64,000 nt of DNA from the NCBI GenBank assembly GCA_035326705.1, contig DAOLES010000002.1, positions 107,660-171,659 on the forward strand. Direction: 5' to 3'. Source of the stretch: Oligoflexia bacterium (GTDB lineage Bacteria > Bdellovibrionota_G > JALEGL01). Position numbers and translations under genes: made by a program. Within the stretch, counting starts at the first letter, position 1. Every line of letters begins with the position of its first letter. This document shows positions 1-8,474 of this stretch, one piece after another. Below the pieces are notes generated by a model. It had not been told where the DNA came from, ran no database searches, and saw nothing but the letters and a program-made list of their open reading frames with translations.

Positions 1-716
1 AAAGACGGTTCAGTAATCCAGTGATGAGGAATGTTTTTCATTAGTAAAGCATTATCAAACTCTATGCTGTTTTTTGGAAACTGTTGAGTGTTGTTAAAAT
101 AGCTAGAAACCACTTGATTAACACTTAGTGTGTACATTTCCCAAACATATGTTTTTAGGGTTAACCCTTGAAAGGTTTCTTTTTTGTCTGTTGGAGAAAA
201 ACCACAGGAGCCATTTCTAAAAAACTCCGAAGCTTGCTCAAAACTATTAAACATAGATTGTTTGGGGAAAGATTGAGTTGTAGTACAATCTATTTCTAAA
301 AAAGTACCATCCTTTTTATTTTTAAAAGATACATAATAATGATTTTGACTTTCAATAACTTTAAAATTGGATAAATGATGAATGCCTGGAAATAAGCAAC
401 CCCCGGCCATAGCATTAAGTTTTGAAGATGTGTCTCTTCTGGGAATATATACTCCGTCACGATAGCCGTTTTTTGTTGGGTATCGAACAGCAAAACGATG
501 GGCAGCGTTTTCAGATCTTATTCCTGCAAAACAATCTGGGAGAAAGGTGGGTTTAATACCATTTAGTCTAATAAGGCATATCCCAACAGAAGCAAAGTTA
601 TTCAATACAATTGGTTCAAACGGTGTAGGAAGAAGTTTTTTTGCGACGATTGGGTCCAATTTATAATTAATTAATATTCTTCTTTCAATTACACCTTTGA
701 TGCTTGGTATGTTCAC
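1..716 (-). CDS. DUF2071 (YqjF-like) family protein, C-terminus cut by window edge
   Basis: The reverse frame is open from position 716 to the window edge, about 238 residues without a stop. It shows the DUF2071 pattern: an N-terminal VIERRILINYKLDP, then VGICLIRL, SENAAHRFAV, GVYIPRRDTSSKLNAMAGG, then GSCGFSP and FDNALLMKNIPHHW. DUF2071 has an acetoacetate-decarboxylase-like fold and no settled function. I chose the GTG at 716 because the conserved region begins a few residues later. No Shine-Dalgarno is visible, and the frame stays open upstream to a stop near 805, so the start is uncertain. The gene is divergent from the one at 832. Confidence 0.8.
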   Translation of the reverse strand, partial: MNIPSIKGVIERRILINYKLDPIVAKKLLPTPFEPIVLNNFASVGICLIRLNGIKPTFLPDCFAGIRSENAAHRFAVRYPTKNGYRDGVYIPRRDTSSKLNAMAGGCLFPGIHHLSNFKVIESQNHYYVSFKNKKDGTFLEIDCTTTQSFPKQSMFNSFEQASEFFRNGSCGFSPTDKKETFQGLTLKTYVWEMYTLSVNQVVSSYFNNTQQFPKNSIEFDNALLMKNIPHHWITEPS

Positions 717-794
717 AATAAAAGAGTAGCAGTTTAAAAAATAAAAAACCAGGTAATGATTTTCAGTAAAAATGGCTTTGTTGCTTTGTGAGCT

Positions 795-822
795 TTTTCA
801 TTTGTTGTGATTGAGGTATAAT
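795..822 (+). promoter_or_regulatory. Putative sigma70 promoter for the gene at 832
   Basis: A perfect TATAAT lies at 817-822, with TTTTCA at 795-800 (16-nt spacer) as a weak -35. Only nine bases separate the -10 box from the ATG at 832. Transcription starting at the usual distance would give a leader of 2-3 nt, i.e. a leaderless message. Predicted from sequence only. Confidence 0.5.
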
Positions 823-831
823 TAAATTTCA

Positions 832-1395
832 ATGCGCAAGGGAGTAATACTGATTTTTGTGGCTTCATGCTTGGCTTTTTCTCAAAGCTATGAACAGGTA
901 CAAAACATTGATCAATTGTTGCAAATATATGTAGTACAGCCGCATATGCGCAGCAAAGAAGAAAAAGTAACCGTTAAACGTTTGCGTAATGGACAAGCCT
1001 ATGCTGCTAAGATTGCCTACTGGAGAAGTCTTAAAGGTAGAGATAGTGAGCAAGAAGTATGTAATGCCTACCGCTGGTTACTGTTTGGACGAGGCAAATA
1101 TGGCCAAGGAGCAGCCGATATTTTTATGCGTTATCCAAAGCTACGTTATATTGAGTTAGAGTTTTTTGACGTTGATTATACGACAGTATTAGGTAAGAAA
1201 AAAGGTGAAGTCTTGCCTGCAAGACGGCCCATCAGTTATTTACGCTTGGGAGTCAAACCGGGCAATTTTCCACAAAACAGAAACACACTGGCCAAACTCA
1301 AAAAGAAACTGTACAAAGGGAATTGTATACGTGTAGCGCAACCATTTATTGATAAGGCAGTTTTTGATGAAAAATACATTCAACAAGCATATTAA
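832..1395 (+). CDS. Secreted protein of unknown function
   Basis: This 187-residue protein has a clear N-terminal signal peptide (MRKGVILIFVASCLAFSQS), so it is predicted to be periplasmic or outer-membrane associated. I do not recognise a family. The mature part is basic, with many Lys, Arg and Tyr residues, and carries two Cys residues (in EVCNAY and GNCIRV) that could pair. The 3' end overlaps the next reading frame, a HEAT-repeat protein also bearing a signal peptide, so the two are probably co-transcribed and may work together. Confidence 0.7.
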   Translation: MRKGVILIFVASCLAFSQSYEQVQNIDQLLQIYVVQPHMRSKEEKVTVKRLRNGQAYAAKIAYWRSLKGRDSEQEVCNAYRWLLFGRGKYGQGAADIFMRYPKLRYIELEFFDVDYTTVLGKKKGEVLPARRPISYLRLGVKPGNFPQNRNTLAKLKKKLYKGNCIRVAQPFIDKAVFDEKYIQQAY

Positions 1396-1813
1396 ACGTT
1401 CTAGCTTATCAAAAGGCATGACTTTTTTGGTCTTAACTTTATGCATTGGTTTTAGCCAGCTTAGAGCTAATACCTATCATGATAACCAGCACTTGCAGTT
1501 TTGGTTGAGTACTTTAAAACAAAGCCCTTTTATTTTGTTGCAAAAAAATGCTGCCAGACAATTGGGATTGATGGGCGATATGCGGGCAAAATCTGAATTA
1601 GAGTATCAGGCAATTAATCATCCATCACATGAGGTCAGAGCCGAAGCCTTGTATGCCTTAGGCCGTATGGGTTCTATGGGCAGTATGGCTGTTTTGCAAC
1701 GTGCCCTTAATAAAGAAACCCACCCCGAAGCTCAAAAACAAGCGCAATTGGCCTTGGATATATTAGAAAAACGCAGAGATTATATTGAGCAACTCAAAGA
1801 ACAAAAACAATAA
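1367..1813 (+). CDS. Secreted HEAT-repeat-like protein
   Basis: The protein has about 148 residues. A basic N-terminus is followed by the hydrophobic segment MTFLVLTLCIGFS, a signal peptide. The mature part holds a short alpha-solenoid of the HEAT/PBS-lyase type: AARQLGLMGD, then VRAEALYALGRMGS, then QAQLALDILEKR. Such repeats normally bind other proteins. The ATG at 1367 overlaps the upstream gene by 29 nt; an ATG at 1418 directly before the hydrophobic core is an alternative. It probably forms an operon with the secreted protein upstream. Confidence 0.65.
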   Translation: MKNTFNKHIKRSSLSKGMTFLVLTLCIGFSQLRANTYHDNQHLQFWLSTLKQSPFILLQKNAARQLGLMGDMRAKSELEYQAINHPSHEVRAEALYALGRMGSMGSMAVLQRALNKETHPEAQKQAQLALDILEKRRDYIEQLKEQKQ

Positions 1814-1814
1814 G

Positions 1815-2174
1815 CTAAGGTGTAAAGCAACTTAATCCAAGAGATATATTTTGCTCATTAATTATTTTAAGTTGCTTTGGGCTGTATTCCCAATTGCATT
1901 GATCAACATATTCAAGGTGTAAAGTTAAAGAAATCTCCTCAATCCTCAGGGCTTTTTTATTTAAATGGTTTGTAATAAAATTAAGGGTTGTTTCTAAGCT
2001 ATCTGAGTTATTTGATGTACTATGAACATTGATCTATAGTCTTGTGTTGTTATTATAAGAAGCAAAATGAGACAGGTGAAATTCTTTTTCATACAACTCA
2101 ACAAGCGATTTAAGCGTAGAATAATTGATAGCGTTTCCACTAAAATAACAGATGGTAAAGTTATCTTTGATCAT
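1815..2174 (-). pseudogene. Gene interrupted by one in-frame amber codon; DUF4279-like
   Basis: Read in reverse from the ATG at 2174, the frame codes 46 residues (MIKDNFTICYFSGN...), meets TAG at 2036-2034, then stays open in the same frame for 72 more residues to TAG at 1817-1815. Both halves have normal composition and look like one protein of about 119 residues. The C-terminal part (hydrophobic/acidic strand, CNWEYSPKQLKIIN, then ISLGLSCF) resembles the end of DUF4279 proteins; that match is tentative. No shift of frame is needed, so one substitution would restore it. It could be a recent pseudogene, a sequencing error or amber readthrough. Confidence 0.6.
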
Positions 2175-2224
2175 AAATGATTTGAATCTTTTAGCTTTTC
2201 GAAAAAGAACTAAAATTCAAAACG

Positions 2225-3298
2225 CTAGCCATAAATTCGTTCTTTGGCCATGGTGATGGCAATTTTTGCTGTATCTTGGTTTTCTTGTTTTGAGCGGTTT
2301 AAAATAGTCAATACTGTGTCATGAATTTGATGGGTTTTGGCTTTGGCTGCCGTTTCATCATAGCCATGGCGTTCTTGATCAACATTAATTAAACCACCGG
2401 CATTAATCACAAAATCAGGCGCATATACAATATTTTTCTCAAATAAAAGTTCAGAAATGGCAGGACTTTCTAATTGATTGTTGGCCGCGCCAGCAACAAT
2501 TGGGGTATTGAGTTGCGGTACAATTTCTTCGGTAATAATGCCACCTAAAGCGCAAGGCGCTAAAACATCACATTCTACAGTAAGAATATCATCTAAAGTA
2601 GTTGCTTGCGCATTGAACTCTTGTTTACAGCGTTCAATACGTTTTTCATTGATGTCCGTAACAATGAGTTTTGCCCCTGCTTCATGCAGTAATTTTGCTA
2701 AAGGGTAACCTACATGTCCTAGGCCCTGAATGGCAATGCGTTTACCCGTAAGATCTGAGGAACCAAATTGAAAGGCTACACTGGCCAAAATACCTCTATA
2801 CACACCGTAAGCGGTCATGGGCGAAGGGTCACCTGAACCACCAAAAGCAGGAGGTGCCCCGGTAACGTGATTGGTTTCTGATTTTACAGCAATCATGTCT
2901 TCATCAGAAGTGCCAGAGTCAACCGATGTAATATATTTACCATTGAGACGTTCAACAAAGCGACCAAAAGATTTAAGTACCGCTTCATTTTTGTCAGTTT
3001 CTGGGTTGCCAATAAGCACTGATTTTCCGCCACCTAAAGATAAACCCGCAATTGCAGCTTTGTATGACATGGCTTTGGATAAGCGCAGAACATCGTTTAA
3101 TGCGCTGGATTCATCTTTGTAAGGGTAAAAACGTAAACCGCCCAAAGCAGGTCCTAAAGTAGTACTATGTATTGCAATAATGGCTTTAGCCCCAGAGTCT
3201 TTGTCATAAAAATAGTTAATGTGTTCGTAATTTTTTTCTTGCATGAGCGACATGATGTTGCTCGTAGGCGTGGAGGAAAAATCTTGTTTCATTGCCAT
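2225..3298 (-). CDS. Leucine (Glu/Leu/Phe/Val) dehydrogenase
   Basis: NAD-dependent oxidative deamination of branched-chain amino acids to 2-oxo acids, cytosolic. The sequence follows Bacillus leucine dehydrogenase closely: TTLGPALGGLRFYPY, the glycine-rich GLSLGGGKSVLIG with the catalytic-region Lys, GSGDPSPMTAYGVYRG, the Rossmann motif GLGHVGYPLAK, VECDVLAPCALGG and AGAANNQL. The longest reading begins at 3322, but nothing there resembles the family. I use the ATG at 3298; 3292 and 3253 are possible and none has a clear ribosome binding site. Its role is likely branched-chain amino acid catabolism or supply of branched acyl primers. It lies downstream of the NlpC/P60 lipoprotein gene with a short gap. 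Confidence 0.92.
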   Translation of the reverse strand: MAMKQDFSSTPTSNIMSLMQEKNYEHINYFYDKDSGAKAIIAIHSTTLGPALGGLRFYPYKDESSALNDVLRLSKAMSYKAAIAGLSLGGGKSVLIGNPETDKNEAVLKSFGRFVERLNGKYITSVDSGTSDEDMIAVKSETNHVTGAPPAFGGSGDPSPMTAYGVYRGILASVAFQFGSSDLTGKRIAIQGLGHVGYPLAKLLHEAGAKLIVTDINEKRIERCKQEFNAQATTLDDILTVECDVLAPCALGGIITEEIVPQLNTPIVAGAANNQLESPAISELLFEKNIVYAPDFVINAGGLINVDQERHGYDETAAKAKTHQIHDTVLTILNRSKQENQDTAKIAITMAKERIYG

Positions 3299-3341
3299 GA
3301 TGTCTACGAGATAACTGCGCATGAGTCAAGGCAAGGACGAT

Positions 3342-4046
3342 TTATTTTAAAATTAAAGAACCATAAGAATGGACCAGTTGCGCTGCTAAGTATTGGGTAT
3401 TATTAGGGTCACTGGATCGTCTTCTGCGCAAGTAGCTATTGAGAATGCTTTTGTTACTATCTTTATGTTGGTTTTCAAAACCACTGTTTAAATAAGATTT
3501 ACGGACTCTGCCATTGATGTGATGTAAGAATGTAACTTGACCGTCATTGCTTATGCTTTCAACAATGCCAACATGACTTAATGGGTCATTGAGTTTTCCG
3601 TCACCGTTGCGGTCATAAGTGTCAGAGAAAAAGATGAGGTCGCCCATTTTGGGGAATTGATCTTTGTCCAAAATAAAACCGTTTTTTTCAATAAACTGAT
3701 AAAGAATAGAAACCCCATTGCCTTTAACATTTTGTATTCTAGCGTATTTTTTAGTGAGTAAGCCATTGCGATGCAAGATACTGGCAATATAACCACTGCA
3801 GTCATGTGAAAAACTTGCGTCTTCAAATTGGTAAGATCTTGATCTTTTTAATTGATAGGCATCTGCTACCAGGCGTCTACGTTTAGTGCCATCAGAATGA
3901 CTGTCCCAAAGCATGTTATTTTTTTTCAAGGTTTTGTGACATGCACTGCTTGAAAAAATAAAAACAAGACACAAAAAAAACAAGCTCACATTTTTTAAAC
4001 TATACTTTTTCTGGTTTGGGTTTATTGTGTCTAAATTAAATGGCAT
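3342..4046 (-). CDS. NlpC/P60-type lipoprotein (predicted peptidoglycan hydrolase)
   Basis: This 234-residue protein has a signal segment ending in a lipobox (FSSSAC), so it is a predicted lipoprotein. The catalytic domain has DCSGYIAS with the nucleophile Cys, GDLIFFSD, then LSHVGIVE with the catalytic His, and a further HHINGR segment. These are the hallmarks of NlpC/P60 and related papain-like amidases that cleave peptide stems in cell-wall peptidoglycan. An EF-hand-like DRNGDGKLND sits just before the catalytic His and may bind calcium. The gene is divergent from argS and precedes leucine dehydrogenase. Confidence 0.82.
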   Translation of the reverse strand: MPFNLDTINPNQKKYSLKNVSLFFLCLVFIFSSSACHKTLKKNNMLWDSHSDGTKRRRLVADAYQLKRSRSYQFEDASFSHDCSGYIASILHRNGLLTKKYARIQNVKGNGVSILYQFIEKNGFILDKDQFPKMGDLIFFSDTYDRNGDGKLNDPLSHVGIVESISNDGQVTFLHHINGRVRKSYLNSGFENQHKDSNKSILNSYLRRRRSSDPNNTQYLAAQLVHSYGSLILK

Positions 4047-4140
4047 ATACCCTTAAGATTATCACGAATAAAAAAAACTAAAAGTTAAAAAATACTTACT
4101 TGACATGATGATTGTTTAAAGTGTTTAAGCTAATATTCAA

Positions 4141-5847
4141 ATGACCCCATTTAAAGAAATTGTTAAAAAAAGTCTGGTTGAACATTTGCAGTTGGACAGT
4201 AGTGTTCTTGAAGAGCTTTTAGAAAAGCCGCAAAACCCTGAACACGGGCACTTATCTTTACCTTGTTTTATTTGGGCAAAAACACTTAAAAAAGCACCAA
4301 ACCTTGTTGCGCAAGAATTTTGTCAAAAACTAGAGCAAGTAACTTTAGACGAGCAAATACAAAGTGTCACAGCGATTGGTCCATATCTAAATTTTAAGCA
4401 AAATCAGATTTTATTGGCACAAGATTTATTAAAAACAATCTTAAAAAAAGGAACAGGCTTTGCTAAAAAAACTTTAAGCAATTCACCTTCAGTGGTTTTA
4501 GAGTTTTCTAGTCCAAACATTGCAAAGCCCTTGTCCATTGGACATTTAAGAACAACCAATATTGGTGCATGTTTATCCAGAGTTTTTAAACATCAGGGTT
4601 GGAGTGTGATTCGTATTAACCATTTGGGAGATTGGGGAACCCAATTTGGTAAAGTGATGTTGGCTTTTAGATTATGGGGAAATGCACAAGATTTGGAAAA
4701 ACACCCTATTGATACTTTGTACAAATTGTATGTAAAGTTTCATGAGGAAGAAAAAAATGATCCAAGTTTAGCGGATCAGGCAAGAGAATGGTTTACAAAA
4801 CTAGAACGTTCAGATGAAACAGCTAAAGAATTATGGCAATGGTTTAAGGATATTTCTTTAAAAGAACTCAACACAATTTACCATGAGTTGGGGGTTGAGT
4901 TTGACCATGTTTGGGGCGAAAGTTTTTATGTAGATATGCTTGATGATTTGATTGCAGATTTAAAACAAAAAAAATTATTAAAAGACAGCCAAGATGCCAA
5001 AATTGTTGATTTAAAAGAGTACAATTTAGGGGTCAGTGTTATACAAAAAAAAGATGAGAGCTCTTTGTACATGACCCGTGATTTGGCGGCGGCACAGTAC
5101 AGGTACCAACAGTTCAATTTTGATCAAATGCTTTATGTGGTTGGCAATCCGCAAAAATTGCATTTTCAGCAGCTATTTAAGATATTAGAGCTTTTAGGCT
5201 GTGATTTTGTTGATAAATGCCATCACATTGCTTATGGCCATGTGGATTTTGGCCATGAAAAAATGTCTACCCGCAAAGGCAATATCGTTTTACTCAAAGA
5301 TGTCTTGCAGCAGGCTAAAGAAAGAGCTTTGAAAGTTATTGAAGAAAAAAATAGTACTCTGGAAAATAAGCAAGATGTTGCTAACGCTGTGGGGGTAGGA
5401 GCGGTTTTGTTTGCTGATCTAAACGCCAAACTGGCGCGAGACGTAAAATTTACCTGGGATGAGATTTTAAACTTTGAAGGTGAAACGGGCCCATACTTGC
5501 AGTACGGTTTGGTTAGAGCCAAGTCAGTTTTGGAAAAGTATAATGGTAGATGGACGGATCAAATAGACATTAACTCTATTGAAACAACTGAAGAACAAAG
5601 TTTGTTGCAAAGCCTTAATGATTACCCGCAAATTTTGGACAAAACACTTCATGAAAAAGAGCCATTTTATTTGGCACAATATGCCTTAGAATTGGTTAAA
5701 CAATTTAATCGTTTTTACACCAAATGCAGAGTTTTAGATGCTCCAAAGGAGCAAAAATATTTTAGATTGTGTTTGGTTAAGAGTACAACCATAGTTTTAG
5801 AGGCCAGTTTAAAGCTTTTGGGGTTGCCCATAGTCGAAAAAATGTAA
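4141..5847 (+). CDS. argS: Arginyl-tRNA synthetase
   Basis: Class I aminoacyl-tRNA synthetase charging tRNA-Arg in the cytosol. At 568 residues it has the family's length and order: an N-terminal Add1-type domain, EFSSPNIAKPLSIGHLR with the HIGH-type motif SIGH at 132-135, GDWGTQFGK, MSTRKGN at 375-381 as the KMSK-type loop, and an alpha-helical anticodon-binding domain ending LLGLPIVEKM. It stands alone, divergent from the lipoprotein gene, with a perfect TTGACA at 4100-4105 upstream but no convincing -10 at normal spacing. A 12-bp hairpin follows the stop. Confidence 0.97.
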   Translation: MTPFKEIVKKSLVEHLQLDSSVLEELLEKPQNPEHGHLSLPCFIWAKTLKKAPNLVAQEFCQKLEQVTLDEQIQSVTAIGPYLNFKQNQILLAQDLLKTILKKGTGFAKKTLSNSPSVVLEFSSPNIAKPLSIGHLRTTNIGACLSRVFKHQGWSVIRINHLGDWGTQFGKVMLAFRLWGNAQDLEKHPIDTLYKLYVKFHEEEKNDPSLADQAREWFTKLERSDETAKELWQWFKDISLKELNTIYHELGVEFDHVWGESFYVDMLDDLIADLKQKKLLKDSQDAKIVDLKEYNLGVSVIQKKDESSLYMTRDLAAAQYRYQQFNFDQMLYVVGNPQKLHFQQLFKILELLGCDFVDKCHHIAYGHVDFGHEKMSTRKGNIVLLKDVLQQAKERALKVIEEKNSTLENKQDVANAVGVGAVLFADLNAKLARDVKFTWDEILNFEGETGPYLQYGLVRAKSVLEKYNGRWTDQIDINSIETTEEQSLLQSLNDYPQILDKTLHEKEPFYLAQYALELVKQFNRFYTKCRVLDAPKEQKYFRLCLVKSTTIVLEASLKLLGLPIVEKM

Positions 5848-5850
5848 ACT

Positions 5851-5885
5851 CACAGCTTTAAACTTACCAATCATTTAAAGCTGTG
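5851..5885. terminator. Hairpin between convergent genes
   Basis: CACAGCTTTAAA at 5851-5862 pairs perfectly with TTTAAAGCTGTG at 5874-5885 around an 11-nt loop. It sits between argS and the convergent small gene at 5908. There is no immediate T-run, so terminator activity is inferred from position and symmetry. Confidence 0.55.
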
Positions 5886-5907
5886 GATTAATGTATAAAA
5901 TTAATTT

Positions 5908-6099
5908 TTAGAGTAAACGGTTTTTCACTCTCCGATTTCTATAAGCAGCATAAGCAGCTGGATCTTTAATGAAAGGGTTACGTTTTTTTTGCTGACGATC
6001 AACCGGACTTTCAAAAATTTCCGCGTCATCAAACTGCGAGTTTTCTGCTTTTAATTTATCTAAGTCTACATTCTTTACACTATCTTTTTCTTTACTCAT
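5908..6099 (-). CDS. Small basic protein of unknown function (63 aa)
   Basis: The ATG at 6099 follows a good ribosome binding site (AAGGAG, 5-nt spacing), which argues for a real gene. The product is very hydrophilic: an acidic/lysine N-terminal half (MSKEKDSVKNVDLDKLKAE) and a basic C-terminal tail rich in Arg (RNRRVKNRLL). There is no signal peptide or membrane segment, so it is cytosolic. It could bind nucleic acid or ribosomes through the basic tail, but I do not recognise the family. Confidence 0.7.
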   Translation of the reverse strand: MSKEKDSVKNVDLDKLKAENSQFDDAEIFESPVDRQQKKRNPFIKDPAAYAAYRNRRVKNRLL

Positions 6100-6104
6100 A
6101 TTCA

Positions 6105-6110
6105 CTCCTT
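6105..6110 (-). promoter_or_regulatory. Shine-Dalgarno deciding the start at 6099
   Basis: AAGGAG on the reverse strand, 5 nt before the ATG at 6099. A GTG at 6105 opens a longer frame but overlaps the site itself, so the ATG is preferred. Confidence 0.75.
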
Positions 6111-6289
6111 AAATGCCCCCTTGCGGACATTAAAGCAAAAAACAACTAAAAAATCAAACACTGTTTTTTTAAAAAAACACTTTATAATCAATAATTTAAG
6201 CTTTGCGTTGTAAAAAGAAACTAAAAAAATAACGCAAAACATCATTTTGTTTGTAGATAAAGTTAAATCATTTAACCTAGATTATTGGT

Positions 6290-7705
6290 TTATTGACCTT
6301 TTTTTTGTAAAACACTTTGCCAATAATGAATATTAGCAAACAGCGCCTGTATTGTTACATTTAGATCTTCAATATACTGTTCCAAAGGAGGATCAGTTAG
6401 GTTGTAGCATAACGTGCTATAGTTTCTTCTTAGTACAATGGCGAGCATTGGGATGCCCCTATTATGCATGTATAGTTCTGGCATACCAGGCATAAGTTCA
6501 TTTAAAATCAATGGCTCATAACCATTGTATTCGTTAGCATTAATGGCTTGGTGAATATATTCAGCAATTGTTCTGGGATCTTGGTCATCAAGATGAAAAA
6601 TACCTCCGTTGTCTATAGCAGAATGTAAAGAAACAATATTATTGAATGTAATTTTAGGGTGATTGTTTGCAACTAAATTAATTAAAGCTTGGGTCTCAGC
6701 TTCACTGTTTTCTGTGCCTCTATAAATATCAGAGTTAGGGTCATCAGAAAAAGTAGGATTACCATTGTTAAATGTTTCATCGTCATCTGGGTAGCTTTGA
6801 TCATTGTAAAATCTAAAGTCTTGGGAGCATTGTGGGTCAAAAAAATTACGGTCTATATCAACACCAAAACCATTTATGGTTTCTCCATTTTTAGTCTGGT
6901 TGGATACTGGGCGTCTATTTTTTCTCCACACTTCATTGTGTGTATTGGCATAAACAAATCCGTCAGGGTTTAAAATGGGGATAAACCAGACGGCAGTATT
7001 ACAGTATTGTTGGGGGTTAACAGTTAACTGGTGTAAAAATTCTAGCATAGAATAAAGGTTAGACATTACTGTAGATCTTTCTCTAGCATGGGCTAAAGAT
7101 ACCCAAACAAGATTGATATTTGCAATGCTATTGGGGCACGCAATTTTATAAGCATAAATTGGTCGTTTTTCATAGCTGGTGCCAAGTTGAATTGTTTCAA
7201 TGAGTTGTGGGTACTCTTGATTTAAAAAATGTTGGATAAAATACTCAATTTGCTGATACAAGGAGAAGAGCAAATAATGTTCAAGACGAGAAAAAAACTC
7301 TGCTGAATGTTCGTAATCACTATGAAGCTCAAATTCTCTAACGTGAGAAAGGCTTCGGCCTATAGTTAAATCATAGGTAATTCTTTTATTCCTTACAGAT
7401 TCTCTGATTTCCATTAGTGCAAATGGGTCTATGAAATAGGTAGGACTACCCTTTACTTGACTATATGTATTATTTTCATCTTTTTGAGCAAATCCCCAAA
7501 ATATGATGTTGCTATTTGAATCAAGTGAAATATACACGAGTTGATTTCTACCATCATCAAAATTTACTGTAGCAAAAAAAGTTTTTGTACTTGATTGGAT
7601 AAAAAAGGGATTAAAACTGTCCCATTCAGGTAAAGCTTCACTGGCAAAGCCAGTGTGAACAATAAAAATTATAAATAAACTTATTTTTTGTATCCATCTC
7701 CACAT
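6290..7705 (-). CDS. Secreted M14-family zinc carboxypeptidase-like protein, catalytic Glu apparently lost
   Basis: This 471-residue protein has an N-terminal signal peptide. The C-terminal two thirds is an M14 fold: SLAHARERST supplies zinc ligands H206 and E209, then FIPILNPDGFVYAN, WRKNRR, the substrate-binding GVDIDRNF, and IVSLHSA with the third zinc ligand H361. In active M14 enzymes the general-base Glu lies in a strand of the form (I/F)EL(R). Here the equivalent GIPMLAIVLRRN has Val424 in that place. The zinc site is complete but normal peptidase chemistry may be absent. The N-terminal 150 residues are unlike the common pro-domain and I cannot assign them. A terminator isolates it from the gene upstream. 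Confidence 0.85.
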   Translation of the reverse strand: MWRWIQKISLFIIFIVHTGFASEALPEWDSFNPFFIQSSTKTFFATVNFDDGRNQLVYISLDSNSNIIFWGFAQKDENNTYSQVKGSPTYFIDPFALMEIRESVRNKRITYDLTIGRSLSHVREFELHSDYEHSAEFFSRLEHYLLFSLYQQIEYFIQHFLNQEYPQLIETIQLGTSYEKRPIYAYKIACPNSIANINLVWVSLAHARERSTVMSNLYSMLEFLHQLTVNPQQYCNTAVWFIPILNPDGFVYANTHNEVWRKNRRPVSNQTKNGETINGFGVDIDRNFFDPQCSQDFRFYNDQSYPDDDETFNNGNPTFSDDPNSDIYRGTENSEAETQALINLVANNHPKITFNNIVSLHSAIDNGGIFHLDDQDPRTIAEYIHQAINANEYNGYEPLILNELMPGMPELYMHNRGIPMLAIVLRRNYSTLCYNLTDPPLEQYIEDLNVTIQALFANIHYWQSVLQKKGQ

Positions 7706-7759
7706 ATAGTTGCGTAAGTAGCATAATGCTAAGCAGCAATCAATAGGTTTTATAATAAA

Positions 7760-7793
7760 AAAAGCCCGGTAGGTTTTTATCTGCCGGGCTTTT
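7760..7793 (-). terminator. Rho-independent terminator
   Basis: A 13-bp stem (AAAAGCCCGGTAG at 7760-7772 with CTGCCGGGCTTTT at 7781-7793, one G-T pair) closes an 8-nt loop. On the reverse strand it is followed by a seven-T run, so it terminates the gene at 7815. The forward side has only four Ts, so weaker activity for readthrough from the other side is possible. Confidence 0.85.
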
Positions 7794-7814
7794 AAACGTT
7801 AATATTAAATGGAT

Positions 7815-8411
7815 TTATTTCTTTTTTTTATGTTTCTTGTGCTTTTTTTTGCCAGATTTTTTTTGACTTTTTTCTGGTGCCTCACTTTTTAACATTTCCC
7901 AAACTTTTTTGTTTTGTTCCTCTGTTAATACTTTTGATGAGGTGTGTTGGTGCATTAAGTTATGTTCAACTTTTTGTGCTTTTAACGCCCCTACTTTTTG
8001 GGCATGCTCTTTGATTTGCGCTTCTGTTAGCTTCTTGTCATGAATTTTTTGTGCAAAGTCGTCATGCAACTCTTTCCATTCTTTATGCAATTGATCTTGC
8101 TTTTTTTCATAGCTTTTTTGCTGATCTTCAAGCGTTTTGACTTGTTTTTTATCCAGACCAAGTTCTTTTGCATGGCTCAAGTAAAATTGGGTGTGGTCCA
8201 TTTTTTTCTTGGCCCAATGATGCTTCTTGTATTTTGCTTTGCAGTGCGCACAAGCATCTTGTTTATTGGTGTCACAGGCTTTACCTTCACAGGCTTTGGC
8301 AGATTCTGAACCGCAATCGCAGGCTGCTTGTGTGTGGTTGTCTGCCATGACGACAGTATTATAGTTAAAGGTTAGTCCTAGTAAGATGAGTATTAAATAT
8401 ATTTTTTTCAT
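7815..8411 (-). CDS. CpxP/Spy-like periplasmic protein with Cys-rich head and Lys/His tail
   Basis: The ATG at 8411 starts a typical signal peptide (MKKIYLILILLGLTF...VVMA). Just after it comes a cysteine cluster (CDCGSES, CEGKACDTN, CAHCKAKYKKHH), then a long helical region with two LTxxQ-like elements (LTEAQIKEHA and VLTEEQNKKVWEML), the mark of CpxP/Spy/zinc-resistance periplasmic proteins. The last 20 or so residues are almost all Lys with a few His. The family acts as periplasmic chaperone or metal sensor. The cysteines and histidines suggest metal binding, which is inference. The gene is divergent from lipB and followed by a strong terminator. Confidence 0.7.
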   Translation of the reverse strand: MKKIYLILILLGLTFNYNTVVMADNHTQAACDCGSESAKACEGKACDTNKQDACAHCKAKYKKHHWAKKKMDHTQFYLSHAKELGLDKKQVKTLEDQQKSYEKKQDQLHKEWKELHDDFAQKIHDKKLTEAQIKEHAQKVGALKAQKVEHNLMHQHTSSKVLTEEQNKKVWEMLKSEAPEKSQKKSGKKKHKKHKKKK

Positions 8412-8474
8412 ACTTACTATTTTTGTGGCAATAGCCAAAATAGTCAAGTTTTGTTATATCCAAGCACTAAAGTT

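Noticed and set aside
4100..4136. Promoter for argS
   Set aside because: TTGACA at 4100-4105 is perfect, but the best -10 (TAATAT, 4131-4136) is 25 nt away and only 4 nt from the ATG, so the two do not make a normal promoter.
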